This document shows, one piece after another, positions 36,129 to 49,389 of a stretch of DNA of 64,000 nt. The notes beneath the pieces were generated by a model. The model saw nothing but the letters and a program-made list of their open reading frames with translations, was not told where the DNA came from and searched no databases. Positions within the stretch are counted from its first letter, which is position 1; the number at the start of each line of letters is the position of its first letter. The translations under genes were made by a program, and so were the position numbers. The DNA is from Megaleporinus macrocephalus (lineage: Eukaryota; Chordata; Actinopteri; Characiformes; Anostomidae): assembly GCA_021613375.1 (NCBI GenBank), contig CM038716.1:15406024-15470023 (forward strand), read 5' to 3'.

Positions 36129-39100
36129 AACTTTTTTCAGTGGAGTCTATGGATGAAACAGTAGTGGGCAGGTAGAGGCTAAATTAAAAATGATTCAGAC
36201 GCAGGTAAAAGCCAGACACAACTAGAAATGCTAGAAGATTTAAATGTCTGGGACTTTTATAGTGACACATCAGGGCACGACAGGGTACAGTCAGTGACCT
36301 GATGAGTTCTCGTGTGACTGTGTCAAAGTGAATAGGATGGGGAAGGTGGGTGGAGCCGATGACTCAAGGAAGACGCTGCCAGATTTGCGAGACAGTCTTG
36401 TTTTTGAGTCAGCAGACACGCACACCTGCTCTCAGATACACAAAATGAGCCGCAGCTCTCTAACATAAACCTTTTGTTTGGAGACTGGATTACTACATTG
36501 CTTTCTATTAATTTCACTGACTAGTCTATTCATTTACACTCATTAGGATTTTTCCCATAAATGCAAATGCAGTCATAAACTTCCTATCTGTGTTCTTCTC
36601 AGCTGAATTTTAATGCTACACCCTTTAAAATAAAGGTGCCAGAAGGGGCACCCTAAAGAACCCTTATATCGATGGTTCCTTGGCGCAGCATTTCTGTAAA
36701 TTAAATGTTTGAGCATACAGATCCTTTTTTAATGTTTAAAGAACCTCCACATAACATTAGGATAAGGGCTGGGCGGTATAACAATGTTTACTATTTTGAG
36801 AAAAATGTGTCTGTTTAACTGGATGTAGGGCAGCACAGCGTGTGAAATGTTGAATATAAATGATGTATTCATAATTTTTAACAGTTTTTAAACATGTCAC
36901 TTTCTAATTTATCAGTCATCAGAAAAAGTAAAAGGTTGTAAAAAAGGTTGTGTATTGTAAAAACATCTTGAAGTATTGTGATATATGATTTATGATATAT
37001 GTTTGTCATATAGCCCAGATTTTGGATTCTGTATTAAGTAAAGGTTTCTCTCAGAACCATACTTCCAAACTTCCTAGTGCCAAGTATTTTTAAAGGGCGT
37101 ATATCATGTAATTACATTTCCTTCGATTTTTAAATATAAGAGAGTTTTGTGTTGTATGTCAATATGGTTAGAGTGTTCACGCCCCAGTTCACACAGTCCA
37201 TACATGGAAGTTAAACTGGAAAAATTTTAGGTGATGTCACAAAAAAACTGTTCATGCACATATACGTGACCTTCACCCAATCATGTGACAATTAAAATCT
37301 TTCAGTCTAAACTACTTTTTAACCAGGGCAGTCAATCAGAACATGGCACATTTGCACATATCAGTCTTAAAGGCACAGTAAAAATAGACTTCAGTTTAAA
37401 GAATAAGATAAAAAATGATCCAAAAAAACTCAAATCTGATTATATTCATTACTTAAAAATGTAGGTAATGGGCCTTTTAGGAGTAGCTGCTTTTGTTTTT
37501 TTTGGGAAAACAAATGTGCTCTTAACCTGTTGAATACGTAAATGAGATCGCTAGAGAATGTTTAAGGATGGGGTTTCTGATCTTGCTTGCTTGTCAATGC
37601 TAGTTAGAAAAAAATTAAACACTTTGAGTAAATGAAGCCCACCCCCAGCCCTTCCTTCCACACTGGCCCTCCTTTTTAACTGGAGCCAATACTATGGGGT
37701 CGGAAATGCCGCTGAATGAGAGAGATGGGCATAAAAGGCATGTTCTGATTGCTAGAGGACTGTGCTGAGGTTGAAGCAGGAGGCCTCGGGGAGGTCAAAG
37801 TCAGGAGGAAACAGTCTGTCTGAGGCTGCATTAAACTTCCTTTTAATACTTAGCTGGCCATCTGCCAGAAACACATATCATTGATCTATTTGTTTTCATC
37901 TGGAGCTGTGCTAGGGGAATATTGTGTTACTCTAGTTTATGGAGTATTGCAGTGCTATGTGTACAGAGACAGAAGCATGAATGAAGGTATTGTGAAGGTA
38001 TTCACTAAATTAAAGCAACAGGTTGTGTTTTTATACTTAAATTGCAAAAAAGGCTAGTAAATGGGCTGCTGTTGAATTAACAGTTGTGACTTTCAATTTT
38101 TTATACTGTTATGTGTGTGAAATATCACATAGACAGCATTTAATGTGTGCAGACATTTTCAGCTTGTGTAGCATCTACAGCAACATAGTCCAGCTTAGTG
38201 GTGTAGCATTTTAAATGGCAAGTACAACACTGTGTAGTAAGTCTAATCTTCAACATGAAATCATCAGGTTCCACAGCATGTTTGCCAACGTTCTTTAAAG
38301 TTTGCCCAACTTCGCAACAGTTGCTACTAAATAGCACGGAGGTGGATAAAGCACAGTTGGGTCAGTTCTTGTCAAAGTTTGCTGATATCCCTAGCCAAAT
38401 AAAAGCCATTCTTTTGGAAACAACACATTGTTGTCAAGCAAACCATTACATAGAGCAAATACAAGTCACTGTATGCAGTATACACACCCTCAGACTGTAA
38501 ACAGTTTCCTCAGAATCGAGAGTTATAGTCCACTGCTGTAAAAATGACCCTCCTGATAAAAATAATATAGGATGCTCTCTAGATGCATTACAGGCTGGAA
38601 TCGTGCTGACAGAGCCTGTGCAGGCAACTGGGAAGCTCATCAGCCCACATTCCTCTAGCTGGGGTTCAGCAAAGGAAATGGGGATTAGGGTTTATTCCCT
38701 ATGCATGCTCAAGAGATGGGGTCGCTCTCTGGAAACAAAGAAAAAAGTAAAAAACAGACCACCACTCTCTCTACTGCAGAGGTGAAGGGGACGCCGGTTT
38801 TCAAAGCAAACAGAGCTTAGCATGTAAGCTTCACATTCTACACTTGAGAGGTAGGGTTTGTCTCACTTCCTGTCTCTCAGTTCAGATTGCAGGGCCAATT
38901 CCGAGCCCCATTCTTCTCTGCGACAGGCTCTGAGTAGCTAAACAATGCCCTTTCCCCACTAAAACCCCAGAGGCCGATATTCAAGACAGATATTTTTTCT
39001 CCATGATATGCAACAATGTTCATGTAGCTGGAAAAAAACGACAGAAAACTCTTTTAGGTGGGAACAATTCCATGTTTGCAGAGATCAAGCGCTCTGTTTT

Positions 39101-40415
39101 GCTATGGTGGAAATATTAGCGTGCACTCTCCGCCAGAATCCGGCACTGTCATGTTTAAGCCAAGGTCTACATGCGTGTGTCCAGCAGGTTCACTGCATGT
39201 TTACACAGAAAATAAACAGGAGCTGGCAGCTCTTGCAGCAAATAGCACTTGGCAGGCTCACCACATACGTCAACCCACAATGTGTGTAGGTAAGCTATAG
39301 CACAAGCAATGACAGCTAATTCATAAGAAGAACATGGATAAAGTATTTTGACAAATGAGCCACTCAGCTTAATTGCTCCATATTGACTCAGACCCTCTCA
39401 TCTCAGTGGTATGAGGCATGGTTTAAATCAGAGGCCTATTGTGTTCACAGATGCAGACTCTTGTTCAGGTTGCAATGATTGACATCCCTGGCATGACAGC
39501 TAATACTGCGACGTACTCTAGGCTGGAGTAATGAGCGACTGAATGGAGACCAGACGGGACTCATTGCCATGTTTTATTTGTCCACCCTGAATGCTCAGCA
39601 TTCCAGTTGCTAAAGAAAATAATGTTGGTTGAGCAAGAAGTTAGGGGGCGGGGGGTACTAAGTACTAAGTACACGCTTTCCGTTTATCTAACAGAACATC
39701 TGATGCTGGGAGCTTTCCCCAACCCTCCCCAGCGCTGCAGTTAAACGTCTTACAGCACTGTGAGCTAAGAGCGGGTTAATAAAAAGAATGTGCCGGGCCA
39801 CAGGCTGGAGAATGCACGCATACAGTTATTAGGGGCCATCAGGTGATAGGGGGCAATTTAAGAAACTCTGGTTTACTCCAATTTTAGCTGATACTCATTA
39901 GTGTTCTTCCTAAATATGTATAAGGAGACACTGTAAACAGACTCATTTAATTAGAAAAGTCATTTAAGACGTGTACACTGGACAGAATGGCTTTACCGCC
40001 AAGTATGTGTGACTTACATATCCTGTATTGTCTGACATCCCGTAATGCTTGACTTTACAGAAATTGCTTTTAGATTTTGAGACTTTTGTGTGCCATAACA
40101 GAAAGCAAAGTGTCAATAACGTGCAGACCATTAGATTACAAGCTTCACTAGTTTGTGACACAGTGAAACAGTCAGTGTAAAATGAGTTACATGTGTTATG
40201 AATGGTGGGAACGCGTTACTAGTTCTTACCTTCACTAAAACTGTTCTCCAGTACTTACTGTTGTCGATATTCTGCTGTAACTGGTAACATTTCTGAGACT
40301 CTGGTTCGGGCGGCTATGATAATAAGCGTTTACTGCAGCAGCTCATCGATATGAGGGTTTCTTCAGCGTTATCTAGAGGACCATAAACAGTCCAGGCTCC
40401 AAAGTCCTCACCTAC

Positions 40416-41110
40416 CTTCACAGGTGTGCGAACTGGAGTCATCAAAGGCGCTGAAGTCACTCCGTTTCCAGCCGTGCTCGAAGAAGAAGTCTGCTTCGTC
40501 TGTCGACCGAATAATTTTCCCAGCTTCGCATTAGTGAGTTTCTGTCACATCAAAAACAACGAGGCGCCGAAGTTCGTTTCGTCCCACGTACACGGACGGA
40601 GTTCAGCTGCTAGTCCCGCTCCTCACAGTGAGGTCTCCCCACATTAACACCAGCGACTGCTCCACAGTGACTCAGAGCCCCAGACTAACGGTCACACGTC
40701 ACTCAGAGGTTCACTGAGGGAGTCACAGCTGCTGAGGAGAAGGAAACGCTGGAGGACAATCCACCACACGCTCCTCTTTGAGGAAACCCTCACAGTACTG
40801 CTCGATAAAACATCACTTAAATCAATTCAGACTGGACGCTCTCATTTTAAAGCTGTGAGTGACGATTCATTTCCACATACAAAGTCCGAAACAGAAAGAA
40901 CAGCCTTAAAAACACATCTGGATAAACTTAAACGGACGCGGAGCCGCTCTGTTTCTTTCCTCCTCCGGCGCTCAGAAGCCCAGTGGATGCTCGAGCTGTG
41001 TGCCGTTCACGAGCGAATCTTTCTGTTTGAATGAGTCTTTTGAGTGAACCGAACCGAACTGAACCGATTCGCATCCGCAAAAAGATCCGTTCTGCTTTGC
41101 TAACTTGCTT
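40416..41110 (-). promoter_or_regulatory. plekhg2: CpG-dense promoter / non-coding first exon candidate for plekhg2
   Basis: CpG dinucleotides are very frequent here (about 17 by eye between 40,430 and 40,620), while flanking DNA is CpG-poor and AT-rich. This is typical of a vertebrate CpG-island promoter. On the minus strand a donor-like sequence GAAG/GTAGGT occurs with its GT at 40,415-40,414, so an untranslated exon could end at 40,416 and splice to the acceptor at 26,790. The transcription start cannot be fixed from sequence. Short ACCGA-type tandem repeats (41,047-41,070) lie at the outer edge. The island could instead belong to an unseen plus-strand transcript; no plus-strand exon was recognised. 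Confidence 0.6.
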
Positions 41111-41435
41111 ATGTAGACAATGCGGCGACTCTCACAATAACGAACAGTTACAGTGAGTTTAAAGGAGCTGGAATTCATTTATTCAGTGTTTTAAACTGTT
41201 TTCTGATGTTCTAGATAGAAGGTATGTGCTATTGCAGTCAGGGTGAAAAATGCCCAGATGTGGTTTTGCACACCCATGTACAACCAAATGATTTGGCCTA
41301 GAATGAAAGGAGATGTTTTTCATTTTTGTTGGTGAATTTATGAATAATTTGAGTTGCTAGTTTACAGTGAGTCACTGTAATGATCACACAGAAGCAACAT
41401 GTTGGTACAGACACAGACAATAAAATGCACCTCCA
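41111..41435. other. Gap between CpG island and minisatellite
   Basis: This is AT-rich sequence with no recognised exon, repeat or motif. Confidence 0.5.
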
Positions 41436-43928
41436 TGTGAATAAGCTAGTTTGTCATACTATTTAGTTAACTGTACTAGTTTGTGTGAATAAGTTAGTTT
41501 GTCATACTATTTAGTTAACTGTACTAGTTTGTGTGAATAAGTTAGTTTGACATTCTATTTAGTTACCTGTACTAGTTTGAGTGAATAAGTTAGTTTGTCA
41601 TACTATTTAGTTACCTGAACTAGTTTGAGTGAATAAGCTAGTTTGACATTCTATTTCGTTACCTGTACTAGTTTGAGTGAATAAGCTAGTTTGTCATACT
41701 ATTTAGTTACCTGTACTAGTTTGAGTGAATAAGCTAGTTTGACATTCTATTTCGTTACCTGTACTAGTTTGAGTGAATAAGCTAGTTTGTCATACTATTT
41801 AGTTACCTGAACTAGTTTGAGTGAATAAGCTAGTTTGTCATACTATTTAGTTACCTGTACTAGTTTGAGTGAATAAGTTAGTTTGACATTCTATTTCGTT
41901 ACCTGTACTAGTTTGTGTGAATGAGCTAGTTTGTCATACTATTTAGTTACCTGTACTAGTTTGAGTGAATAAGCTAGTTTGTCATACTATTTAGTTACCT
42001 GAACTAGTTTGAGTGAATAAGCTAGTTTGTCATACTATTTAGTTACCTGTACTAGTTTGAGTGAATAAGCTAGTTTGTCATACTATTTAGTTACCTGAAC
42101 TAGTTTGAGTGAATAAGCTAGTTTGTCATACTATTTAGTTACCTGTACTAGTTTGAGTGAATAAGCTAGTTTGACATTCTATTTCGTTACCTGTACTAGT
42201 TTGAGTGAATAAGCTAGTTTGTCATACTATTTAGTTACCTGAACTAGTTTGAGTGAATAAGCTAGTTTGTCATACTATTTAGTTACCTGTACTAGTTTGA
42301 GTGAATAAGTTAGTTTGACATTCTATTTCGTTACCTGTACTAGTTTGTGTGAATGAGCTAGTTTGTCATACTATTTAGTTACCTGTACTAGTTTGTGTGA
42401 ATGAGCTAGTTTGTCATACTATTTAGTTACCTGAACTAGTTTGAGTGAATAAGCTAGTTTGTCATACTATTTAGTTACCTGTACTAGTTTGAGTGAATAA
42501 GCTAGTTTGTCATACTATTTAGTTACCTGAACTAGTTTGAGTGAATAAGCTAGTTTGTCATACTATTTTGTTACCTGTACTAGTTTGAGTGAATAAGCTA
42601 GTTTGTCATACTATTTGGTTACCTGTACTAGTTTGTGTGAATGAGCTAGTTTGTCATACTATTTAGTTACCTGTACTAGTTTGAGTGAATAAGTTAGTTT
42701 GTCATACTCTTTAGTTACCTGTACTAGTTTGAGTGAATAAGCTAGTTTGTCATACTATTTAGTTACTTGTACTAGTTTGAGTGAATAAGTTAGTTTGACA
42801 TTCTATTTAGTTACCTGTGCTAGTTTGAGTGAATAAGTTAGTTTGACATTCTATTAGTTACCTGTACTAGTTTGAGTGAATACGCTAGTTTGTCATACTA
42901 TTTAGTTACCTGTACTAGTTTGAGTGAATAAGCTAGTTTGTCATACTATTTAGTTACTTGTACTAGTTTGAGTGAATAAGTTAGTTTGACATTCTATTTC
43001 GTTACCTGTACTAGTTTGAGTGAATAAGCTAGTTTGTCATACTATTTAGTTACCTGTACTAGTTTGAGTGAATAAGTTAGTTTGACATTCTATTTAGTTA
43101 CCTGTACTAGTTTGTGTGAATAAGTTAGTTTGTCATACTATTTAGTTACCTGTACTAGTTTGAGTGAATAAACTAGTTTGTCATACTATTTAGTTACCTG
43201 TACTAGTTTGTGTGAATAAGCTAGTTTGTCATACTATTTAGTTACCTGTACTAGTTTGTGTGAATAAGTTAGTTTGACATTCTATTTAGTTACCTGTACT
43301 AGTTTGTGTGAATAAATTAGTTTGTCATACTATTTAGTTACCTGTACTAGTTTGAGTGAATACGTTAGTTTGTCATACTATTTAGTTACCTGTACTAGTT
43401 TGTGTGAATAAATTAGTTTGTCATACTATTTAGTTACCTGTACTAGTTTGTGTGAATGAGCTAGTTTGTCATACTATTTAGTTACCTGTGCTAGTTTGTG
43501 TGAATAAGCTAGTTTGTCATACTATTCAGTTACCTGCACTAGTTTGTGTGAATAAGTTAGTTTGCCATACTATTTAGTTACCTGTACTAGTTTGAGTGAA
43601 TAAGCTAGTTTGTCATACTATTTAGTTACCTGTACTAATTTGAGTGAATAAGCTAGTTTGTCATACTATTTAGTTACCTGTACTAGTTTGTGTGAATAAG
43701 CTAGTTTGTCATACTATTTATTTACCTGTACTAGTTTGAGTGAATAAGCTAGTTTGTCATACTATTTAGTTACCTGTACTAGTTTGAGTGAATAAGCTAG
43801 TTTGTCATACTATTTAGTTACCTGTACTAGTTTGTGTGAATAAGTTAGTTTGTCATACTATTTCGTTACCTGTACTAGTTTGAGTGAATAAGTTAGTTTG
43901 TCATACTATTTCGTTACCTGTACTAGTT
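41436..43928. repeat. 48-bp minisatellite array, about 52 copies
   Basis: The array runs continuously for 2,493 bp with a 48-bp period; equivalent phases recur every 240 bp (five units) at 41,461, 41,701, 41,941, 42,181, 42,421 and 42,661. One unit near 42,850 lacks a base. The unit contains tgtcatactatttagttacc and tgtactagtttgagtgaata. Sites vary in a limited way: tgtcatact versus tgacattct, tttagtt versus tttcgtt, ctgtact versus ctgaact, gagtga versus gtgtga, aagct versus aagtt. All three plus-strand frames of the unit contain stops, so it is non-coding. Confidence 0.97.
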
Positions 43929-46900
43929 ACTTGCATTTGATCTCGACAATAATGCACAGTAAATAAAAGTTGTTTTATTTAAGATGATCTGCTTCGACCA
44001 GCAAAAACTGGATAGAATCTCACAGCATTGCTGCTACTTACAGGTTGCTGTTGTTGTTGTGATACTAATAAAAATTTGATCTGCTCTACTTAAACTCTAC
44101 TTATTATCTTATTATCTAATTATGCCAATGTAAAAAATAAAGTTATCCATTCTATGGCTCCCCTTAAAACACAACAGGTTTATTCATTGGAGATAATCAA
44201 GTGATTGTCAAGTGACCCCCCCCCAAAAAAAAGGGACAAGCTTTCAATAAGTCAATGGAAGTGAAAGCAAGTAGTGTGATGCTACATAATCCCCTTTCAA
44301 ATGTCAGCCCTGCGCACTGCATCCTCCTCCCCAATCACAGCACCTCTCTTTACATGCTGTCCATGTGTGCTAGAGCTCTGGGTCCCTTCTTTGTTGCCAT
44401 TGGTAAAGGCTGGTTAAATGCCTAAAGCAACAGTGTGGGGCCCATGGTCAACATCGCCATGCTGCTCCATTGGCAGAACCTCGCAGCCAGCCACTGGCCA
44501 GGCAATCTCGCCACTGAGATACGAAGACATTTTCACACCCGATGCACCCGTTTGATGCAGATATGGTTCACATATACAATTCAGTCAGAAAACAGTTAGC
44601 AGAGCTCATAGCAGAACCACTAGCAGAGTTATAGCAGTATCTGTGATATCTAGCAACACATCTTGATGCGATATCCTAGCAAAAGCTAACCATTACAAAT
44701 CAGTTAGCAGCCACAACTTGCTTTGAGCTGGCTTTCCCAAGTCCCCATCTGACTCCTGCAAGCTCTAGCCAGAAAGAGCTAGTATAAGCTATTTCTGGCT
44801 ACCTTTATGCAGAGCCAATTTTAACACAAAGGCTGGTCATTTGGTTCCCACATCAAGTTCAGTTCAAGCCATTGAGTGTCCCTATGTCTTTAAAACCTGA
44901 ATATGGTTTTCTGCCTCTGTTGAAATTACTTGAGGCATGTCCTGAACAACTTATTCTTCAACAGACCCTACTAAGCAGGCTAAGCAATCCTCCTCCTCCT
45001 TCTTGGCACGTAAGGTGGATGATTTATTATTGAATGTGCACCAAATTGAGTTGTGCTCCAACCCTCCTGTGGATAACATATTTGATGAAGGATCTCCAAG
45101 AATACTAACTCAGCAGGATGGCTTTTATCTGATGTAGTTTTGTGTAAGATTTCTGCCTCTGATCCAAACTTTGCTGCATAGTTTCATGTATTCAGAGGAT
45201 GCTGCATCCTGAAAGGGCTGAAAGATGTGTTGTTTTAATACAGAAAACACAAACTGACGAAGATTTAAGTGGGTAAATTACCTGAATAAACAGAGTTTGT
45301 GAAAGGCCTGTCAGGGAGTTAGACCAATCAGAAGCATGCAAATACCTATGTGATCTGTACAACACAACCACAATTATTGGGCCACCAAGCGCACTAGGTT
45401 CAGGCCTCAAGCCAGAAAAAAGTGCATGCACTGGTCTTCTTGGCCAAAAAAATCAGACCTGGACATTTATTTATTAAGATTAAATTGCAGGCACAATATT
45501 GGTCAATCACAATGAGATATTTCCCCCCAAATCATTCTTTCCTGCCCTGTAGTCTCCAAGTCTATCCTTTTGTTCTGCCAGACTCCAGTGCTCCCTAAGT
45601 TTGCTATTCCAGCCTACAATGATTACTTGAAGGTACACGCAGCCAAACACAGTAGTGTGAATGCTAACAGCTAGTCAAGAAATAAGTTATTATAGCTTGG
45701 GACGTCCACCTTTTCATTTTGTACATTGTGCTGTTTGCTGTAATCCACTCAAATGGGCTACTCTGGAAACTGATTCATGTGCTAATATACATAGCCAAAA
45801 ATTGTTAACTCAAAAATGGTTAACTCTTAACCCCCTTCCATACCTGCCATCAAATCAGACTGACAAATTCCTTAGTCTTTGAGATTTGGGTTACCCTGGG
45901 GTCTCTACCTATGGTGGTAACGCAGCTGTTTGGTTGAGGAGTCATTGGAACATGTTAGTGGCTGATAGGAGTTGCATTACTTCAGATTTCCAAAATTCAA
46001 CAGACATGATGAAAGTTGAGTCAAGTTGAGTCAAGGTTACAACCAATAAGAAAGCAGGAAAAGAAAACATCTGTGATTAAGTAAGCAGCAACGTAGAGTA
46101 ATTGCTAACAATGTCATAAACCCACAGTAGAAGGAAATGCTTTCTTAAGGGACTTATAAAATCTGTGATAAAGCCAAACTTGACATGACATGCCCTTTCC
46201 AACGAGCCCTGGTTCAAATTGCTAGCATTTAACGAACTGGAGATACTGAACAATGTTCAATATCTCATTTGACGCACTATATTAGATCAGTGGATAAATG
46301 TTAGAATAAGGCCAAACTCCACAGATCTGTAGGATGTGATGTGTCCGTTCCAATGAGTCTTCAGGAAACATGGCCCTCACCTGTTGTCTTGTCCAAGGCA
46401 TCATTGTTGATAGCGTCATAATCATGTCATAAGCGTCTAGTCTACATCAAGCTGTAAGCGTCATCACTGAGCAGTAAATATTTATGTCCTGGCTGTACAG
46501 CGTTTCACTGCACTCCTTCATCTTCACCCTGTTTGTTCTCCCCGTTCAATGTCTCACGCCCTCAAGCAGTAGGAGTGGCCTCCAGATGCTACGCCAGTTT
46601 CACTCTAGATGAGTCTGTCACTGTATCTGTATTCTTCATTTACTGTTTTATATGTTATAGAGCTCTAGGTAATCATCTCTGTGGTTAAATGAATTCCAAA
46701 TGACTTATCAGTTACTTAGAATCTGCAAAAAATCCCTAGAAGACAACTTCCGTGTGAGCAGCATTACACGGCATGTCACTGCATGACTTTGTTGGAATAT
46801 GATCTGATAACCGTGGTGTAAGTTTTATATGCTTTATATGAATATTTTCTTGTTTTGCAGTTGTTTTGATGTTCTCAAAAAGTATTGCATACTTTATCGA

Positions 46901-49389
46901 CATAAACCACACATGTGCTGGGAGTTGGACCACTTCTGGGATCACCTGCAATTCACAGAATCACAGGTACAATCAAAACCAGCAATTCTGTGACATGTGT
47001 GTTGAAGGAAGCTGCCATCAGAGTTGGAGGAAGAAGAAAATATTTATGTGTCCCATGTACCCTCAGATTCCTTGAACTTCCTGTACAAGTTAACTCCTTT
47101 TCTGCTGCTGGTTGTGTGCTTTAGGAATAAGACAGCTCTGGGAGTAACTTCATGGTTATTACTATGTATAATGAAAACAAATTTCAAGCGCTGTAGTGGT
47201 GGACATCTCACTGAGAGGCCATTTCCCCAAGAAGGTGTTTTACGCTGTTAATAACCCATGAAAAGACTGAAAACTTACAAATTGTGTTTTCAGACACAGC
47301 TGACTTGTTTTCACTTTTTAAGAAAAACATTTAGATTGTATTGTGGACTATGTGAATAGCAGTGAGGAATCACTTACACGTGAACCATGATCTATGCACG
47401 ATAATTTACTTATGCATTACGTCTCTATCAATTGCTATTATGTTTTTCCCAGATTTGGGGTCCATACATGTCTGGTCTGAGTCAAGAGAGTTCTGACAGA
47501 ACTGGGAAAACAAGGTAATAAGATTACCCCATCTCATGAACCAACAGATATTCAGGAACCATTAGATGCCTTAAGAGGTTAGAGATACATTCTAAAAATC
47601 CCTCAGCATTGAGCCATGGAGCTGTGAAACTGCATTCTTGGTTGCAATGGAGCACCATCCAATATCTTTGGATATTTGGGTTTTCAGAACTAATAATCCA
47701 AAATCAGTACCTCATATCACTAATGCATTTATGGCTTCTCACAACAGCAGAGACTGTTAGTGGGACAGTATTCCTAGACTGTTCATGTTAAATAATATCA
47801 TATACTGTTTCTGTCAGTATCTACACAACCCTTAACACAGAATCAAGCCAAAGAGTGAGAAATATCTGGTTAAAAGTTATACTCACTGTAGAAAGCTCTG
47901 CAGAAAGGAATATTTAGGAGACGGGAAGAGTAAATGGAGAAGGAGCAAGAGGCATTCCAAGCACACATTTAACTTCTAAGCAAACAAATAGACTTGCCTT
48001 TAGGAGTTCTGCAGTCAGGAAGGTTATGCCCTTCCACACGGTGTGAGTGGGGGTGAGGGTACAATGTGAAGAATGCTCACTTCCAGCTTTAGGTCAACAG
48101 TTTTTGTACACATAGACCGCTCTTCCTCATCTCTGGGGGCAGGGACTCTTGATTCTGTTTTATACATTGGTTATTATATTAATAGACCACTATTACCAAA
48201 AAGGTTTCCTGATAATACCCAATGCTAAAGTACGCTTTTGAAGTCTGATAATTATTTGCTCCAACATGTGGCTCCACATCAACACTGATATCATGTTTTT
48301 GATTATCTTTACTTTGTTGGACTGGCCAACCTGAATCATGCTTACCTTTTATTAATTTCCTTTAATTTAAGCTCACAGCTTGAGCATACTTCATCTAACA
48401 GAGTTGTGCATTGAGACCCATAAAAGTAGTTACAGGTCCCTGTAGGCATTTGGTGTTATGTTCCATCTGAAGGTAAATCTAAAGGAAACCCCTATTCCCT
48501 GTTGTGTGCCAGAGAACTCTAAAATGGGAATCTGAACTTTACTGAGATTTACAGAGTGCGCATTAGAGAGCCTTTCCAAAAAGCCCACTCCAAACAGCAG
48601 TCATCTGAAAGAAATTCTGCATTTCAGCACAAGTCAAAGGATGAAGGCCAAACAGTAGTTGCATGATGGTTTCCTCCATTCGGATGATGGCCTAAGCAGT
48701 GGTTCTGTGCTTAGGGTATGGCTGGTGGATAGATTTCGGAGGAGAGGAGAGATAGAGAGCTGGGGGGGCTTCCTGAAGGTTTTTCCATGCCTCTCGGCTG
48801 CATTCTTGGACAGAAATTCAAGTCTCGCTGTCCCAGAACCAGTCATCACCCAAATACAAAAAGACTCAAACAGACAATGTGGCGGTGAGCTGTTGGTTAC
48901 AGTGCAGCCTGTTCTGTGCTCGAGCCGCACCACTGCAAAACCACTACTCCCAGCATAGGGGGGGAGAAAAACGCTCGGCGCGCACCACAGCTGAAAGCAC
49001 TCTGCTGGAGAAAGCCCATAGATTAAGCTCTGCTCTCAGCCCAAGCCACACACATCCCAGTGACCTAGATATACCCAGAGGAGGTTGGCCCCGGTTCCAT
49101 GAGCACATGGAGGGCCTGGGGTGGAAAGCAAATAGAGCAGGCGCAAGGGTTTACTCTTAGAAATGGAGGTGCCTAAAAGCAGTTCTTTGGAGTAATGCCA
49201 CAACAGAACCACTACTGGCAGATCAGTGGTGACGTCACATTTTCGTCTGATTTGATGGCATGTGGATGCTTTTGGCTCTCTGTGTGTGAATTATTGTGAC
49301 TCTCTGGTGAGCTACTAGTGAGCAATGAGGCGTGAAGCAGGAGGGACAAGAACTTGCCAAGTTGCAGTAAGTTGTTTACAACTGCCACA
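43929..49389. other. Upstream intergenic region, no gene recognised
   Basis: I read this region on both strands and found no exon chain or known protein motif. A poly-C/poly-A run lies at about 44,216-44,233. Two loosely similar segments occur near 46,170-46,230 and 46,300-46,370 (taargccaaact..., ccaa.gag.c). A GC-richer stretch lies at about 48,660-49,150. The open frames present are short and unremarkable. Confidence 0.5.

Noticed and set aside
40426..40647. 73-aa plus-strand frame in the CpG island
   Set aside because: No family similarity; GC-rich promoter sequence often stays open by chance.
41436..43928. Possible CRISPR-like array
   Set aside because: The 48-bp units are contiguous with no unique spacers; this is a eukaryotic minisatellite.
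46170..46370. Two similar segments suggesting a direct repeat
   Set aside because: Similarity is limited to short words (taargccaaact, tccaa.gag) and could not be extended by eye.
48634..48958. 99-aa frames on both strands
   Set aside because: Mirror open frames in the same GC-richer stretch with no recognisable product.
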